A stretch of DNA of 64,000 nucleotides from Ectocarpus siliculosus (Eukaryota > Sar > Phaeophyceae > Ectocarpales > Ectocarpaceae): the NCBI GenBank assembly GCA_000310025.1, contig FN649727.1, positions 8,060,835 through 8,124,834 of the forward strand, given 5' to 3'. Below, piece after piece: positions 48,496-58,985 of the stretch. How positions within the stretch are numbered: position 1 is the stretch's first letter; every line of letters begins with the position of its first letter. A model generated the notes under the pieces. That model ran no database searches and was not told where the DNA came from. It was given only the letters and a program-made list of their open reading frames with translations. A program made the translations under genes and the position numbers.

Positions 48496-48976
48496 TTACA
48501 CCGTGGACACCTGCCGCTGCTCGGCCCTGAATCGTTCCCCCCAGTCTCCTGGCGCGTTTCCTTCGAATAGCATAAACTCGAGCAACAGTGCCACCACCTC
48601 TACGTTGATGCGGTTGCCTACCAAAGCACAACGCTGACGTGGGGTGAGGGCCGGAAATCAAAAGCTTCGGGGAACCCGTGCAACCGGAGCATCTCCCTAT
48701 CCGAAAACCACCGAACCTCTTTCCCCTCGGGCCCCAGGTCCAAACCGGATGGGAAGGGACCTAGCTCCTCCTCGCTAACCCGCCGTTCACCGTCATCCGT
48801 CAACAGCACGACCGGCCCCGCGCGTCCGGCGTGTTTGCGGTAGCCTTTGGTGAAAGTCGTCGTCTCGGTTGATTGTAGGGTGACCACGTCGAACGAAGGG
48901 ACGGGTTTGCGTGTGATTAGGCTTTCGGCGATAAGAGGAATGGAACCGCCGCCTCCCCGTATATGGATGGATCCTG
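48496..48976 (-). pseudogene. TRDMT1: DNMT2/TRDMT1-type cytosine-C5 methyltransferase 3' exon, frameshifted copy
   Basis: The minus strand, after an acceptor at about 48977, reads 'PSFDVVTLQSTETTTFTKGY', the DNMT2 target-recognition region (family form CFTKxYGxYxxGTGS), then 'VRWFSDREMLRLHGFPEAF' (motif IX). It should then enter motif X, which in the other copy reads 'TPRQRCALVGNSVNVEVV'. Here 4 bp are missing near 48652 and the frame runs into a stop; motif X ('GNRINVEVVALLLEF') remains in another frame, ending at TAA 48496-48498. DNMT2 enzymes methylate C38 of certain tRNAs. Upstream catalytic motifs (FSGxGG, PPCQ, ENV) were not found in 49-52 kb. It is probably a truncated, inactivated duplicate, tail to tail with the MFS gene. 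Confidence 0.7.
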
Positions 48977-48999
48977 CGTGACAATGTTCGGTTGAGGTG

Positions 49000-51900
49000 T
49001 GTAAAGACATGATCAAGTCCGCACAGGAATCACGTGAGGATACGCCGGGGAGGCGAGCGTGGACGCGAGAGCCCTAGGAATAAACATGTTTGCTGGCGAA
49101 ACGCTTCGCCGCTCGCGGCAAGCACGGTGGTCTGTTTTTTCTATCCTACCAATGCAGGGTATGTTGTCCGTAGCAATTGTTGACTCGGTCAAGAGCACAC
49201 GAATATCATGTCAGATTTTGTCCCGTAAAGAGAACGTACCACCAAAACCACTCGTACCTACTCAGTAGGCTTTGGTTCGTCAGTACAGTAAGGTTGGCTC
49301 CACAAGCCTTCGCGACAAGACGCCCCATCGCACAACATCTCTCACCAAGTATTCGGAGAGCGGACGCAAGGGCATGGCTGCCACGTCCTGGGGAAGCGAC
49401 TTTTTGACGTCGGTGGCCTCCCCCTTACCGTCGGCGTTTCTCCTCCGCCCAAGGCAGTATTCCGCAGACGGCTATTATTAACATCACAACGCGTCAGAGC
49501 TGACGCGTCCTGACTACATGTATATCGGTGTCTCAGCGCATTTGGGACGAGACCCGTGGTCGGCGTTTGGCAAGACGAGTGCGTTATGGTGTAGGCGGAA
49601 GGGCCAAGGCTCCCCACGTGTTGTCCCCCTTTCTTTTCCTCCTCAACGTTCGCTCTTGTTTTTTGTCCTTGCTTGAGTAGAGTGGATGGTCTATTTTCTG
49701 CGGTTCCCCCCGGGGTATATCACCCCATTGAATGTTTATGGGGAAAAAAAAACTCCCCCCACCCCATTTTTCCTATTTACCCCCGGGTGTGCAAAGTCCA
49801 TCCGCTTTTCCCAGGGGGAACGACACCAACGATGACGGTATTTCCTGGATTGGTGTAGCGTGCAATGTTTCGAGCATGACTTCATGTAGTCAAAGTCATC
49901 ATTGCGAAGCACTGGGTGGGTGCGGCGACTGTCTCCTCAAACCGTTAATCATGCACGTGAGATAGGACACACCATAGGAAACAATTATGCAAACAGGAAT
50001 CGTTGCGCCTAGGCTTTATTAGTCGTCTCCGGTGGTTTTATTCAGGGGTACGAGGGCTTGTTGAGGCGACCCATGTGCGTGGATGCAACAGCTCAAGCCC
50101 TGCTCAACGGGGCGGACAGCGTAGACGGAGGGGGCATGGGACCTGAAAATGAGAGGCAATAGTGCTTGCTATTTCAACGCCGTTGCGTTGGGGGTTTAGG
50201 TGCCGAGTGCGAAACCCCTGACGAAACGCTGGGGCTCTCTCTGTCGGTGCTGTAACCGTCATCCCGGCGCCCAGTACACATACAGGAATTCACCAGTAGT
50301 TCTGAGTACACAGTGGCTCTAATTTACGCTGCAAGCGTACTCCCCAAAGAAGTAGAGGGCGCTCTGAAGCTTGGGTGCAACACTCCTGCCGTGTTGACGG
50401 AGGGCGTAGCTCGAGTACTTGCTTGCCGTGCGAGAAGTCGCTGGCGAGTTCAGCGACAGCCAACAGGCGGTAATTCGGTGGACAGCGCAGGAATTTGGGG
50501 TGAACATGCGGTGCTTTCACCCAGGTGGGTTGGAATGATTTCCCTACAACGTGAACCGGCGAACTTGGAAAGTTCGAGACGCATACTTGCAGCAACATCA
50601 TGTTAGAGCTCCCGCTCTCGTTGGTCTTCACCCACCGTAGACAGCCCGACCGTGGCCATCAGTTTAATCGTGACCCCGCAATATGACCACGCCGCCCCCT
50701 CCTCTCTGGACCGGAGTAACCCCCTCCCACCACCCCACAGACAAGATGATCTCTGGTGGCAAAGGGATGCTGTGCCCGATAATCGGCCCAGCAGGAGGCC
50801 GGGACTGTTCGAGCTTTATTTTTGTGGGGAGACGAGCCAGTGACGACGTACGTGCCATTGATGTTGAGGCTTTGGTTGATGGAGTGTGCGCACAAAGAGG
50901 CTGTACATCTAGGGGGAAAGTAACGTTGGCACTATTTATAACGTGTCTATTGGTGGATTGGGATGGCTGAAAGGGTCCAGTGATGGTGCTGAAGGTATTG
51001 TCAATTCCGAAAGGTGGCCTCTGCTTTCTTTACCGTCGCCGAGCAGGCCGGGACAAAAGGTCTCTTTTGATTATTGGGTCCATCATCGGGTCCATCGCCC
51101 AAAAAGAAATGTTGCAACGAGTTTTTTGTCTGGTAGCGGATCTGTTTTGCAGACACGCGGAGGGATATGCATGCGCGATCCAGAAAGATGAAAAGAATGC
51201 GAAGGGGCTTGTTGCCATCATGGCAAGGACTATACCCCGCGTTGGGGTTGCCCCCCCACCATTTTGTCGAAACCGTTGCCGGGTATGTTTGGTTCTCCGA
51301 CCAGGGACGAAGCCGGGTTGTACTGGCGGCGTGGTTTTAGGAAGTTTCCGGGAGGACGACATTAATGAGTACGAGCAGATAGAGGAAAACGCATCCCGGC
51401 ATCATGTAGGACATTAGTTGAATCTGCAGCCGGGTGATGTGCGTACTTCGGCACCTCCACGTACTGGGACTATTGAAAGGTCAATCCGAGACGTCGATTA
51501 TACTTTTAGCTTGGCATTGGTACGTGTTCGAAATTACAGCATGAGCGGTAGCTCGGGTGCTGGCAATGGTGCTACCCCGGTACACCGCATTCTTTGTGTT
51601 TTGTGCTTACGCAAGGCACACGCGTGTCAAGTAATCGCTTCTTCATGTCGAGACCAAAACTCAAACAAAAAGCTTGCCTTGGTACCAATCTTGGTACCCG
51701 AAGAAAAGCAAGGTACAAAAACCATCCCGTGTACGCGGCACTGCAACCCTTATACATACGCTTATATACTGGGGGCAACACGCCCCGAAAACACGCCCAA
51801 CTTCGATCGGGGCTCGAATCATGACGCTCTCCGACTACGCCCTATCCCGGAAATGCCGCTGATAGAATGCACATTTCTCCTCCCACCACCAATGTTCCTC

Positions 51901-52363
51901 TTTTAACAAGTTTGGCAGGGTCGTTTCGCCTTCTACATAACCCAACTCCAACTACACAATTTCGCGCGTTAAACTTGCACACTCGACCATCCTGTGCTCG
52001 AAACTGCAGCCATGCTATGAAGGACAGAAGGCAAGCCTCTTCCCGTTGACGCCGCTAATGTCCTGAGTATACCACACCCCCCATAATCCATCAATATTTT
52101 GCTGTTCGCATGCGTGTATGTGGCTTTCCGTAGAAAGACAAGTACAGATGGGGGGTTCATTTGAAGCCAACCACCCCGGTCGACGCAGATTCCAGAAAAT
52201 GGCAGTTTGACAGCCACGCCTTGCGTCAAGGTTGGTATCCGCTGGACGCCTGGCATGGAGAACATCATGGCGTCGAGAACATCAGCCAAGAAACAAATCA
52301 GCGATCGCGCACACGCTACGCAAAGTAAAACCATGCGCGAGGAAGTTGCAGTTTCGGTTTATA
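49000..52363. other. Spacer, no supported gene
   Basis: Open frames at 50313-50606 and 50980-51417 (+) lack family motifs and splice support. Homopolymer-rich tracts occur at 49742-49765. No RNA gene seen. Part of this may belong to the unseen right end of the duplication. Confidence 0.35.
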
Positions 52364-53603
52364 GACCCAGATTTATGGGAACACAATCTTGTCAATAAAT
52401 CTTGATCTTGGCCAAGATCTGCCAGTTTCACGATTCATGGGGAGCAAATCTTCCGATATATCTCGGCCAAGATTTCTCAAAGCCCAAAATCTGCCCTTTC
52501 GAGCAAATCTTGACCCAAGACCTGTCAAAACGAGCCTGTTGACACATCTTGAAGCGGGCTAACAAAACTTGCTGGGTGCGGCGAGGTCACCATGTGTCAG
52601 TCAACCTAATCGTCCATAACGCCATGAAATCTGGACGTGGCACATTCGCAAGGGCTTCCAACGCACCCTGGCGTCACTGTGTCGACGCCACGGGCGCCGA
52701 CAGCGGACGAAAACGACCAAGGCGCGCGAAACAAATTCGTAGTTGCCCAGGCTCGTTCCGCGTGCGCCATCACCAGAGAACACATGTCTACCATGGAGAG
52801 AGGACGACCCCGTTCACATATGTCACTGCGGAGTTGACGCATCGAGGCCAAACCTTCGATGTTGCCACCTCAACTAACTGTTCTCGCTCGGATGCAAGTG
52901 AGGTGGTAGTGGGATGCTTCTATCCAGAGATAGAAACATCTCGCTGGTGACACCAACTGTTGCTTCATCTGTGGAGGGACCGTTCAAAGATACTCTATTT
53001 GGGAGTAGAAAAAAAGAGGGGGAACTTTCTCCCAACACAGCTCTGCCGTGTGCAACGCGTCTACGCATCTCTTCATCGAATCACCCCACACCCAATCCTG
53101 TTGCCCCCGAACCAGATCCGTGAGTGCAGATTACAGCTCCGAAGGTTTGACCTCGGTACGCCTGCTACGTAGTGAGATACGTGCACGTGTCATCGGCCGG
53201 GTTGATGTGCATTTTTTTCAGTTGGACAGCAATGGAACAAATTTGTTTCTCCGCCTGACATGAGATCGGGGGTAACGGCTGCTATTTTTGCACCCCAGGC
53301 GGGCGCTCACCGCTAGTATCCACCCATAGTGTTGAGGCAATACAGCTGGGGGAGGGGCGCCCCTTCTACGACTGCGTCGTGCTCACTTTTCGCCACACCG
53401 TGGAATTTTCTGTGAACCAAGTGGCCGTTGCGCCTTTATCAACTTCAAGTAGATCAGAGGAAAATCACGCCGCTTTTTCAACATTCAACATATTTCCCCC
53501 ATAATCGCGATACTGCAAATCTTGGCGGAGATATATTGTGAGCAAATCTTGGGTCAAAATGCCAAGATTTATCGACAAGATTGTGTTCCGATATAGATGG
53601 GTC
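52364..53603. mobile_element. Non-autonomous DNA transposon, PIF/Harbinger-like, 1240-bp copy
   Basis: Ends are GACCCAGATTTATGGGAACA at left and its imperfect inverse at right (tcggaaca...gggtc); both continue into cacaatcttgtc(a/g)ataaatcttg. The subterminal regions carry many copies of AATCTTG/CAAGATT. The interior has a 133-codon frame without transposase features. The family is assigned through the relative at 62564, whose TTA target duplication fits PIF/Harbinger. Here the flanks (ttata left, tttta right) give no clean duplication. Confidence 0.75.
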
Positions 53604-55234
53604 TTTTAGCTAAACGAGTGATAATCTTCCTTTTCACCAAAACACCCACTGGATTCACAATAGCCACGTATATGTTCCAATAAAAGATTGCTGCCCATAC
53701 GTCCAATGAGTTTGGACCATGCCTGTCAAAAGGGCGCATGACATTGTGCGAAAGAGGCCATACACCCGGGATGTGCCTGCCTGCTGGAGCTATTTATTGC
53801 CCATTGCAGATCGGAACATTTGATACCATGACGACTGCGCCTGAGCAACAGCTACTATTTTTGGGGGGTACAGAACAACGCGGAGCGACCTCACAGACAG
53901 GAGTGAAGCAATTGCCACACCCATGCAAACCTCAATTTTGTATTGTTCCGTACCTGCGGCACATCCAACGTATTCACGACCCATGCCGGGCCTGAATGGG
54001 ATCAACAATCTAAATTGTAACACAGGTCATTTGAGGTCTGAACCCGTTGCCAGAGTAGGTACTATTTCTTTCGCCGCCTGTGTGCTCTGAACACATACAT
54101 GTGCAGATGATATGTTTGGCTGGGTTCCTTTCAGACAATCTCACAGACGTCCTTACCCCGAGCTCACGTGGTTTGTGAGGACTTCACACGAGGATCGAAG
54201 ACGGGTCACCACGGCACCCGTGGGACCGCCGCACATATCCAAAAGACGTCCCGTCAAAGCTCCTACCACCTGTCAAGCCACCGACGCTTCAAGTGCGTCT
54301 GTATCGCGGCAGCAGTCCACCAACCCTGGCATGGCGCGGCGTCGGCGCGGCGTCGGCGCTGCGTGGCCTTCTCTCCGGTCCTTGCTCCTGTCTATGCTCA
54401 TCCTTTGCTCGTGTTATTGTACAGCTGTAGCAAGCAAGCCAAACGTTTGCACGGTGTGAGGGTGCCGCACATAGCCCCCCCTCGTCCAGGGCAGGAAACT
54501 GGTTTGCATCGCCAACGTCGTCTACGAAAGCCAGGACTTTGTTGGAAGTGTAGGCCTTGTGTGTCGCAGGTCAGGAGCTTCTCGGAGGACGCGGTACAAC
54601 GGTGTTGTATGTCAAGTTGGAAAAAAACCAAGAATGTGCTGACAAAACCGAGACTGGTTGGAAGAGTGACAAAGACTACAGAACATCGTTTCGAGGCAGA
54701 TGCGACTGTAGCGGCAGCGTATGTACTGCTGTAGACTCACACGACCGGACGCAGCTCCTGCGGCGTATTATTGGGTTCCGCCGCGTTTTTGAGGCACCCG
54801 TTGGGGAAGGTCTGTACGGCTTCCAAAGAGCTGATCCCAGAGTCTACAAACTGTATTTGAGATCTGTGGTTATCAAATGCTTGGACTTCTCCGAGCGCTG
54901 GTTCATTTGGTCNNNNNNNNNNNNNNNNNNNNNNNNNNNNNNNNNNNNNNNNNNNNNNNNNNNNNNACTCAAGGCACAAGTTGACGCTATAAATCACTCA
55001 CACGTGTAGTATGTGGCTTTCTTGCACTTCTCGCCAAGGTTGGTATCTTGCCTTTCCCTGGGCGTCGAGTACCGTCGTGCTCAATGACCTAAGGTGGACG
55101 GTTTGGTCAAGTTCATGCGGGGGGCTCCGCGGGTGCACCGGTTCTGCTGCACCTACAGCAGACCTATCCTCTACACCTTCGTGTCCTCGCAAATCTTTTC
55201 AACTTTTGCGGAGTGCTGAGTGAGGCAGCAACAC
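53604..55234. other. Spacer with one signal-peptide-like frame and an assembly gap
   Basis: A plus frame at 54331-54459 starts 'MARRRRGVGAAW', has a hydrophobic core ('LLLSMLILCSCYCTAVAS') with an AxS-type cleavage site and then stops. It could be a first exon, but no partner exon was found. N gap at 54913-54966. Confidence 0.35.
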
Positions 55235-55615
55235 GTGTGTTGGGTGCAAGCGCAGCGAGCGACTCGCGGACTCTTTTCCTCTTCCAAACAGCTCCTTCCA
55301 AAGCCAAGCTGTTACGTACGTCACGGGCTGTTACAAACAAGTTGTAGCGGACCCTCTCCGTTGTCTGTTGTAACCTTCTGGCCGGAACAGGAACATCCGA
55401 ACCAGCACACAGGACACCCACCATCGCCGGGCACACCGCACACCACACGACACACTGCATGCCGGTAACGGCGTTAGAAATGGAGGCTGAACCGACAGCC
55501 CTGTCGGACCCCCTGTCGCCGAACCTGGATCCTTCATACGTGGATGGCTTGTTGGTGAACTCTTCTTGTGGATGGAAAGTTCGGGCGCAAGTTCTACTGT
55601 GAGTGTAATAGAGGG
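55235..55615 (+). repeat. Dispersed repeat with conserved first-exon-like frame, copy B
   Basis: Matches 35310-35735. ATG at 55480 opens 'MEAEPTALSDPLSPNLDPS' followed by 'DGLLVNSSCGWK', ending at a gtgagtg donor-like site as in copy A. Upstream it shares the cgtacgtcacgg word. Most differences between copies within the frame leave the reading frame intact. Confidence 0.6.
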
Positions 55616-57290
55616 TAAACAGGATAATTTCGCGATGCTCGCTCGGGTGCTCGCTCGGGTTCTCGGCTATGTAATCACCTTAAGTTTTTTTTTTTTTTCT
55701 TAATATGACACAACGAAACCATCTCTATCATAGAAAAGACTCTGAGACAGATTAGCAATGAATTCATAGGAAAAATACATACACACACAGAAAGACTACC
55801 CGTTCGAGATATATCCAAAGCAGTCGAACGGGATGTGGTGGAGTCTTGTGTGCCATTCCGTCGCACTACTTGAAAATAGATTAGGTGGAGAATTTTTTGT
55901 TTGTTTTTATATTTTTCTTGCATACATGCTGCACGCCTTTTGTGTGAGACTGAATACGACAGTTTGGGCTGTCCCGGACCACGAAAAAAATTGACCAACG
56001 GAACATGTATTCTCACACTTGAGCAATGGTCGTGATCGGAGAGTGTGGTGAGGAATTCTAGACATGCGGTATCTTGAGCAGCGCACGATTACGTACACAG
56101 AGCGGCAACCAACGGTACATACGTGTCTGTAGTTCTTACAATAGCCGTTGCACACAAACCTATTGTGGCGTGTGTACACGGCAGGTCAGTGTGGACCTTA
56201 GTTCAAGCACGTCTCACATGTGTTATTAGGGTTCGGACGTTAGGTCGCGCATTGGCGAACTCGCGAGGGTGGGGTTTGGTCAATCCGTGAAAACACGCGT
56301 GACAGCCGCGTGTGCACACCAGCACCGAAGCACAGGAACACAGGATTAGCAGCACAGAGAACAAAGCACAGGAACACAGGATTAGCAGCACAGAGAACTG
56401 CTGTGTCTCCGCAATGTAAACAGCAGCCAACACCCTCAACGCGTCTTGTATATATGGGCTCTGCAGGAGGTCACTACACAATTCCAGGATGTCGTTAACC
56501 CGGCCATACAACGGGTACGGAAGGCCGTCAAGCCGTGAAGAAACACACACATCGTTTGCAGCACTGCTGCTGTAGTGGAGAGAACTTGCCTTTCCCTGCT
56601 ACCTGTCAACAGCAGTACGACACCGACTGCGGTCATCACGCAATACGCCGTGCCTGGCCTTTCCGTTCCAACCCGAAATGCCTACAACAGCTAGTTTTGC
56701 ATTCTTCAACTTGCTTCGATGAACGCCATACCCGACATTAACGCACGTTTACTCTCAGCCGGTGTGCTGAACGCAAGCCGCTTGCTCAACGGACCCCTGC
56801 AGATTTTTTCCCAAATTTTCTTTACATGGAACCAACAAACCGCAGTCATGGTTGTGGTCATTTGTGTTGTAGCACTCTCACCCGCGCACGGGAACAATTT
56901 CTCAGCTTTAAACCTTCTTCGCCGTTTCAATTTTCATCTCCCTTTTCGCCGTCGTCGATAACTCTCGCTTGCGATTCGGGCCCCCGCACCCATTGGGGGC
57001 GTGGGGGCCTAAGGGATGGCAGAACACGAACTGTGATGTTGACTATTTTGAAAAACGAACGCAAGAGCACCAGAAATGGCACACGAGAGGCACAAGACCA
57101 GTCGAAAGGCATCGCAAAAAACTGAAGTCGTTGATTCTCGCACAGGGCGGCAGTAGAGGCTTCTCAAAACATACATTTCACGCGTCTACCACCACACGCC
57201 TCCTTTGAAATCAAGCTAAAAGTTTACACCATTCTAAAATCAAGTATAAAGAGCCAAAACAGCAGGCGCTCAAATAAGCTCTGTGTTGCC
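55616..57290. other. Spacer, no supported gene
   Basis: A 31-bp direct repeat (cacaggaacacaggattagcagcacagagaa) occurs twice at about 56332-56398. A short plus frame at 56719-56961 has one hydrophobic stretch but no family match. T run at 55685-55698. Confidence 0.4.
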
Positions 57291-57748
57291 AGGAACCTGG
57301 TGCATAGTACTTGTATCACTAGAGGACATCCTATAGCAGCGGGGGGTGCGTGTTGGCGTGCTCAGGTCTGCTTCTGTGGTGGTGATATCGAGGGTCGTAG
57401 TAGCGGCCTACAATCTCCGCAAATCCCCGCACATTAGACCGACACCCAGTATCTTCTACTGCTTGTGCTCGCCGCTACTGACCCCAATCTCCTGAAGTGC
57501 GGGTTTGCAGCAGTAGCTGACGCCACTAGCTACTGCTGACGCGGTTCAGGGATTTACGGTTGGTGGGGGTGAGCACGGCTATGACAAATGTTGGATGCCG
57601 CTTGGTTCCGGCGCAGAGGTCGGACTGTTTTCAGATGTTGCCGCGACCTTCGATATTTCAGCTCCAGTAGCAAACCTGAACGTGCCCGCACGCACGACGC
57701 CTCTTGGTGGTGTCCTCTACTGATATTAGTACTAATTACCAGGTTCCT
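57291..57748. mobile_element. Foldback/MITE-like element with about 110-bp inverted repeats
   Basis: The left arm starts AGGAACCTGGTGCATAGTAC; the right arm, reversed, starts AGGAACCTGGTAATTAGTAC. Similarity continues through cactagaggaca / cagtagaggaca and further inward for roughly 110 bp. Total length 458 bp with no open frame. No target duplication is evident. Confidence 0.65.
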
Positions 57749-58814
57749 CGGGCGGGAAGGTTGTTTTCTTTAGGTTGGATTGAAGTATGAGAAAAAGAGC
57801 CAGCGTCAGAACCCCTATTCTGCCCCCCCTTAAAGTCTTTGCGCCGAGTCGAGGGAAACCGGCTGGGTGCAGCTGATGTGCATGCAACGCAGTTCATGTG
57901 GGAAACAACCCGCGACGACGGACTTCATAATCCAATACACATGTAGCTGCGCTGCTGTGTGCTGAAAGGAGTATATCTACAGTCAGGAATAACCCACGTC
58001 TGTGTGTTGCCATTTCTTCCTACTGCTGTAGAACGGTGTTCGAAGGACGCCATGCACTCGTGGGATGGAGGAAGATAGTGTAGAGGCGTCCAAACAAGTT
58101 AGATACGTATAAAGGTTGTACACAAACAAAATGTTAGAAGGATGTACAGGAGTTCGGGTCCAAGGGAAAGGATCGAACTACAGCCGCGGTGCGTAGACCG
58201 CTCCGAATGCTCAATTATTCAATTCTGCACAAATGACAAAAGATATACCCAGATTGATCACCCTATTACATAGGATGAGGCAGTTACATTTGCTTTCGGA
58301 GACAAAACCTCATCGTGCCGTCTCTACACTGTACTTGAAACTTTGTTTTGCAGAACCCCGATGCCGACAAGCCGACAATCAAATGCGGTGGCGGCAGCCG
58401 GGGGGTTACGTGGTCACGCAACGTCACATATTCTTCCGAAGCACACATATTGGGATACAGCGGTGGGCCAGACAGACCACGTGCACCACGCGGAAGCTGA
58501 GTCAGCAGCTTACACATGGGTCTGCTGTCTCTTTCCCAGGGTTTGGCGTTAGCGGTGGCAGGGACGTTGCCCATGACCGTGCGTGGGCTGTCGACGTCGT
58601 ACATTTTGTGGAAGCGCCATCCCCGCTAACGAAAAATGACACGCTCATATGCACAAAAAGTATTGTACTCGAGAAATTCAGCGGGCATTGGACGATGCGA
58701 GGGGGCCGCACGGCTACTGTGCCAATCATATTCGGCCCAGTCGGGGGTAGCGCCAAGATGAGGTCAGCTCCATGGGGGGTGCGAAAGAGGCGCAGGTGTG
58801 CAGTCGTGCAGTCC
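57749..58814. other. Spacer upstream of duplication copy 2
   Basis: A plus frame at 58233-58817 has no recognisable family and ends at the duplication border. If the second MFS copy has a start exon it should lie here, but no sequence like the family N terminus (GxGRFQ) was found. Confidence 0.35.
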
Positions 58815-58985
58815 TGAATTGATTTCGCCAATGTGTCTTCTTCACGCGATAGCCAGTTCACGCTTTTGCGGGCAGCAAAGGCTCGTCGTGTTTTCCCTGT
58901 TGACCATAGTATTGACCAATCACAACTGTAGGTTTCGCCCCCCAACCCCCCCCCTAAACACAAACACACGAATCCGTTTTGACAG

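Larger units (their letters stand above)
43674..49000. repeat. Segmental duplication, copy 1
   Basis: Homology with the second copy begins abruptly at gaattgatttcgcc (43674 here, 58815 there). It runs through the whole MFS gene and into the minus-strand methyltransferase end. The right limit cannot be set because the second copy is cut by the window edge. Copy-specific differences are a SINE-like insertion, about 600 bp extra in intron 3, an N gap and scattered substitutions. Confidence 0.9.

Noticed and set aside
50980-51417. 145-codon plus-strand frame as a gene
   Set aside because: No recognisable domain, an overlapping minus frame of similar quality, and no second copy or splice context.
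52549-52950. 133-codon frame inside the transposon as a transposase remnant
   Set aside because: No DDE-type or helix-turn-helix features, and the shorter family member lacks much of the interval without losing the ends.
55680-55700. Poly-T run as a terminator or retroposon tail
   Set aside because: No element body or target duplication could be linked to it.
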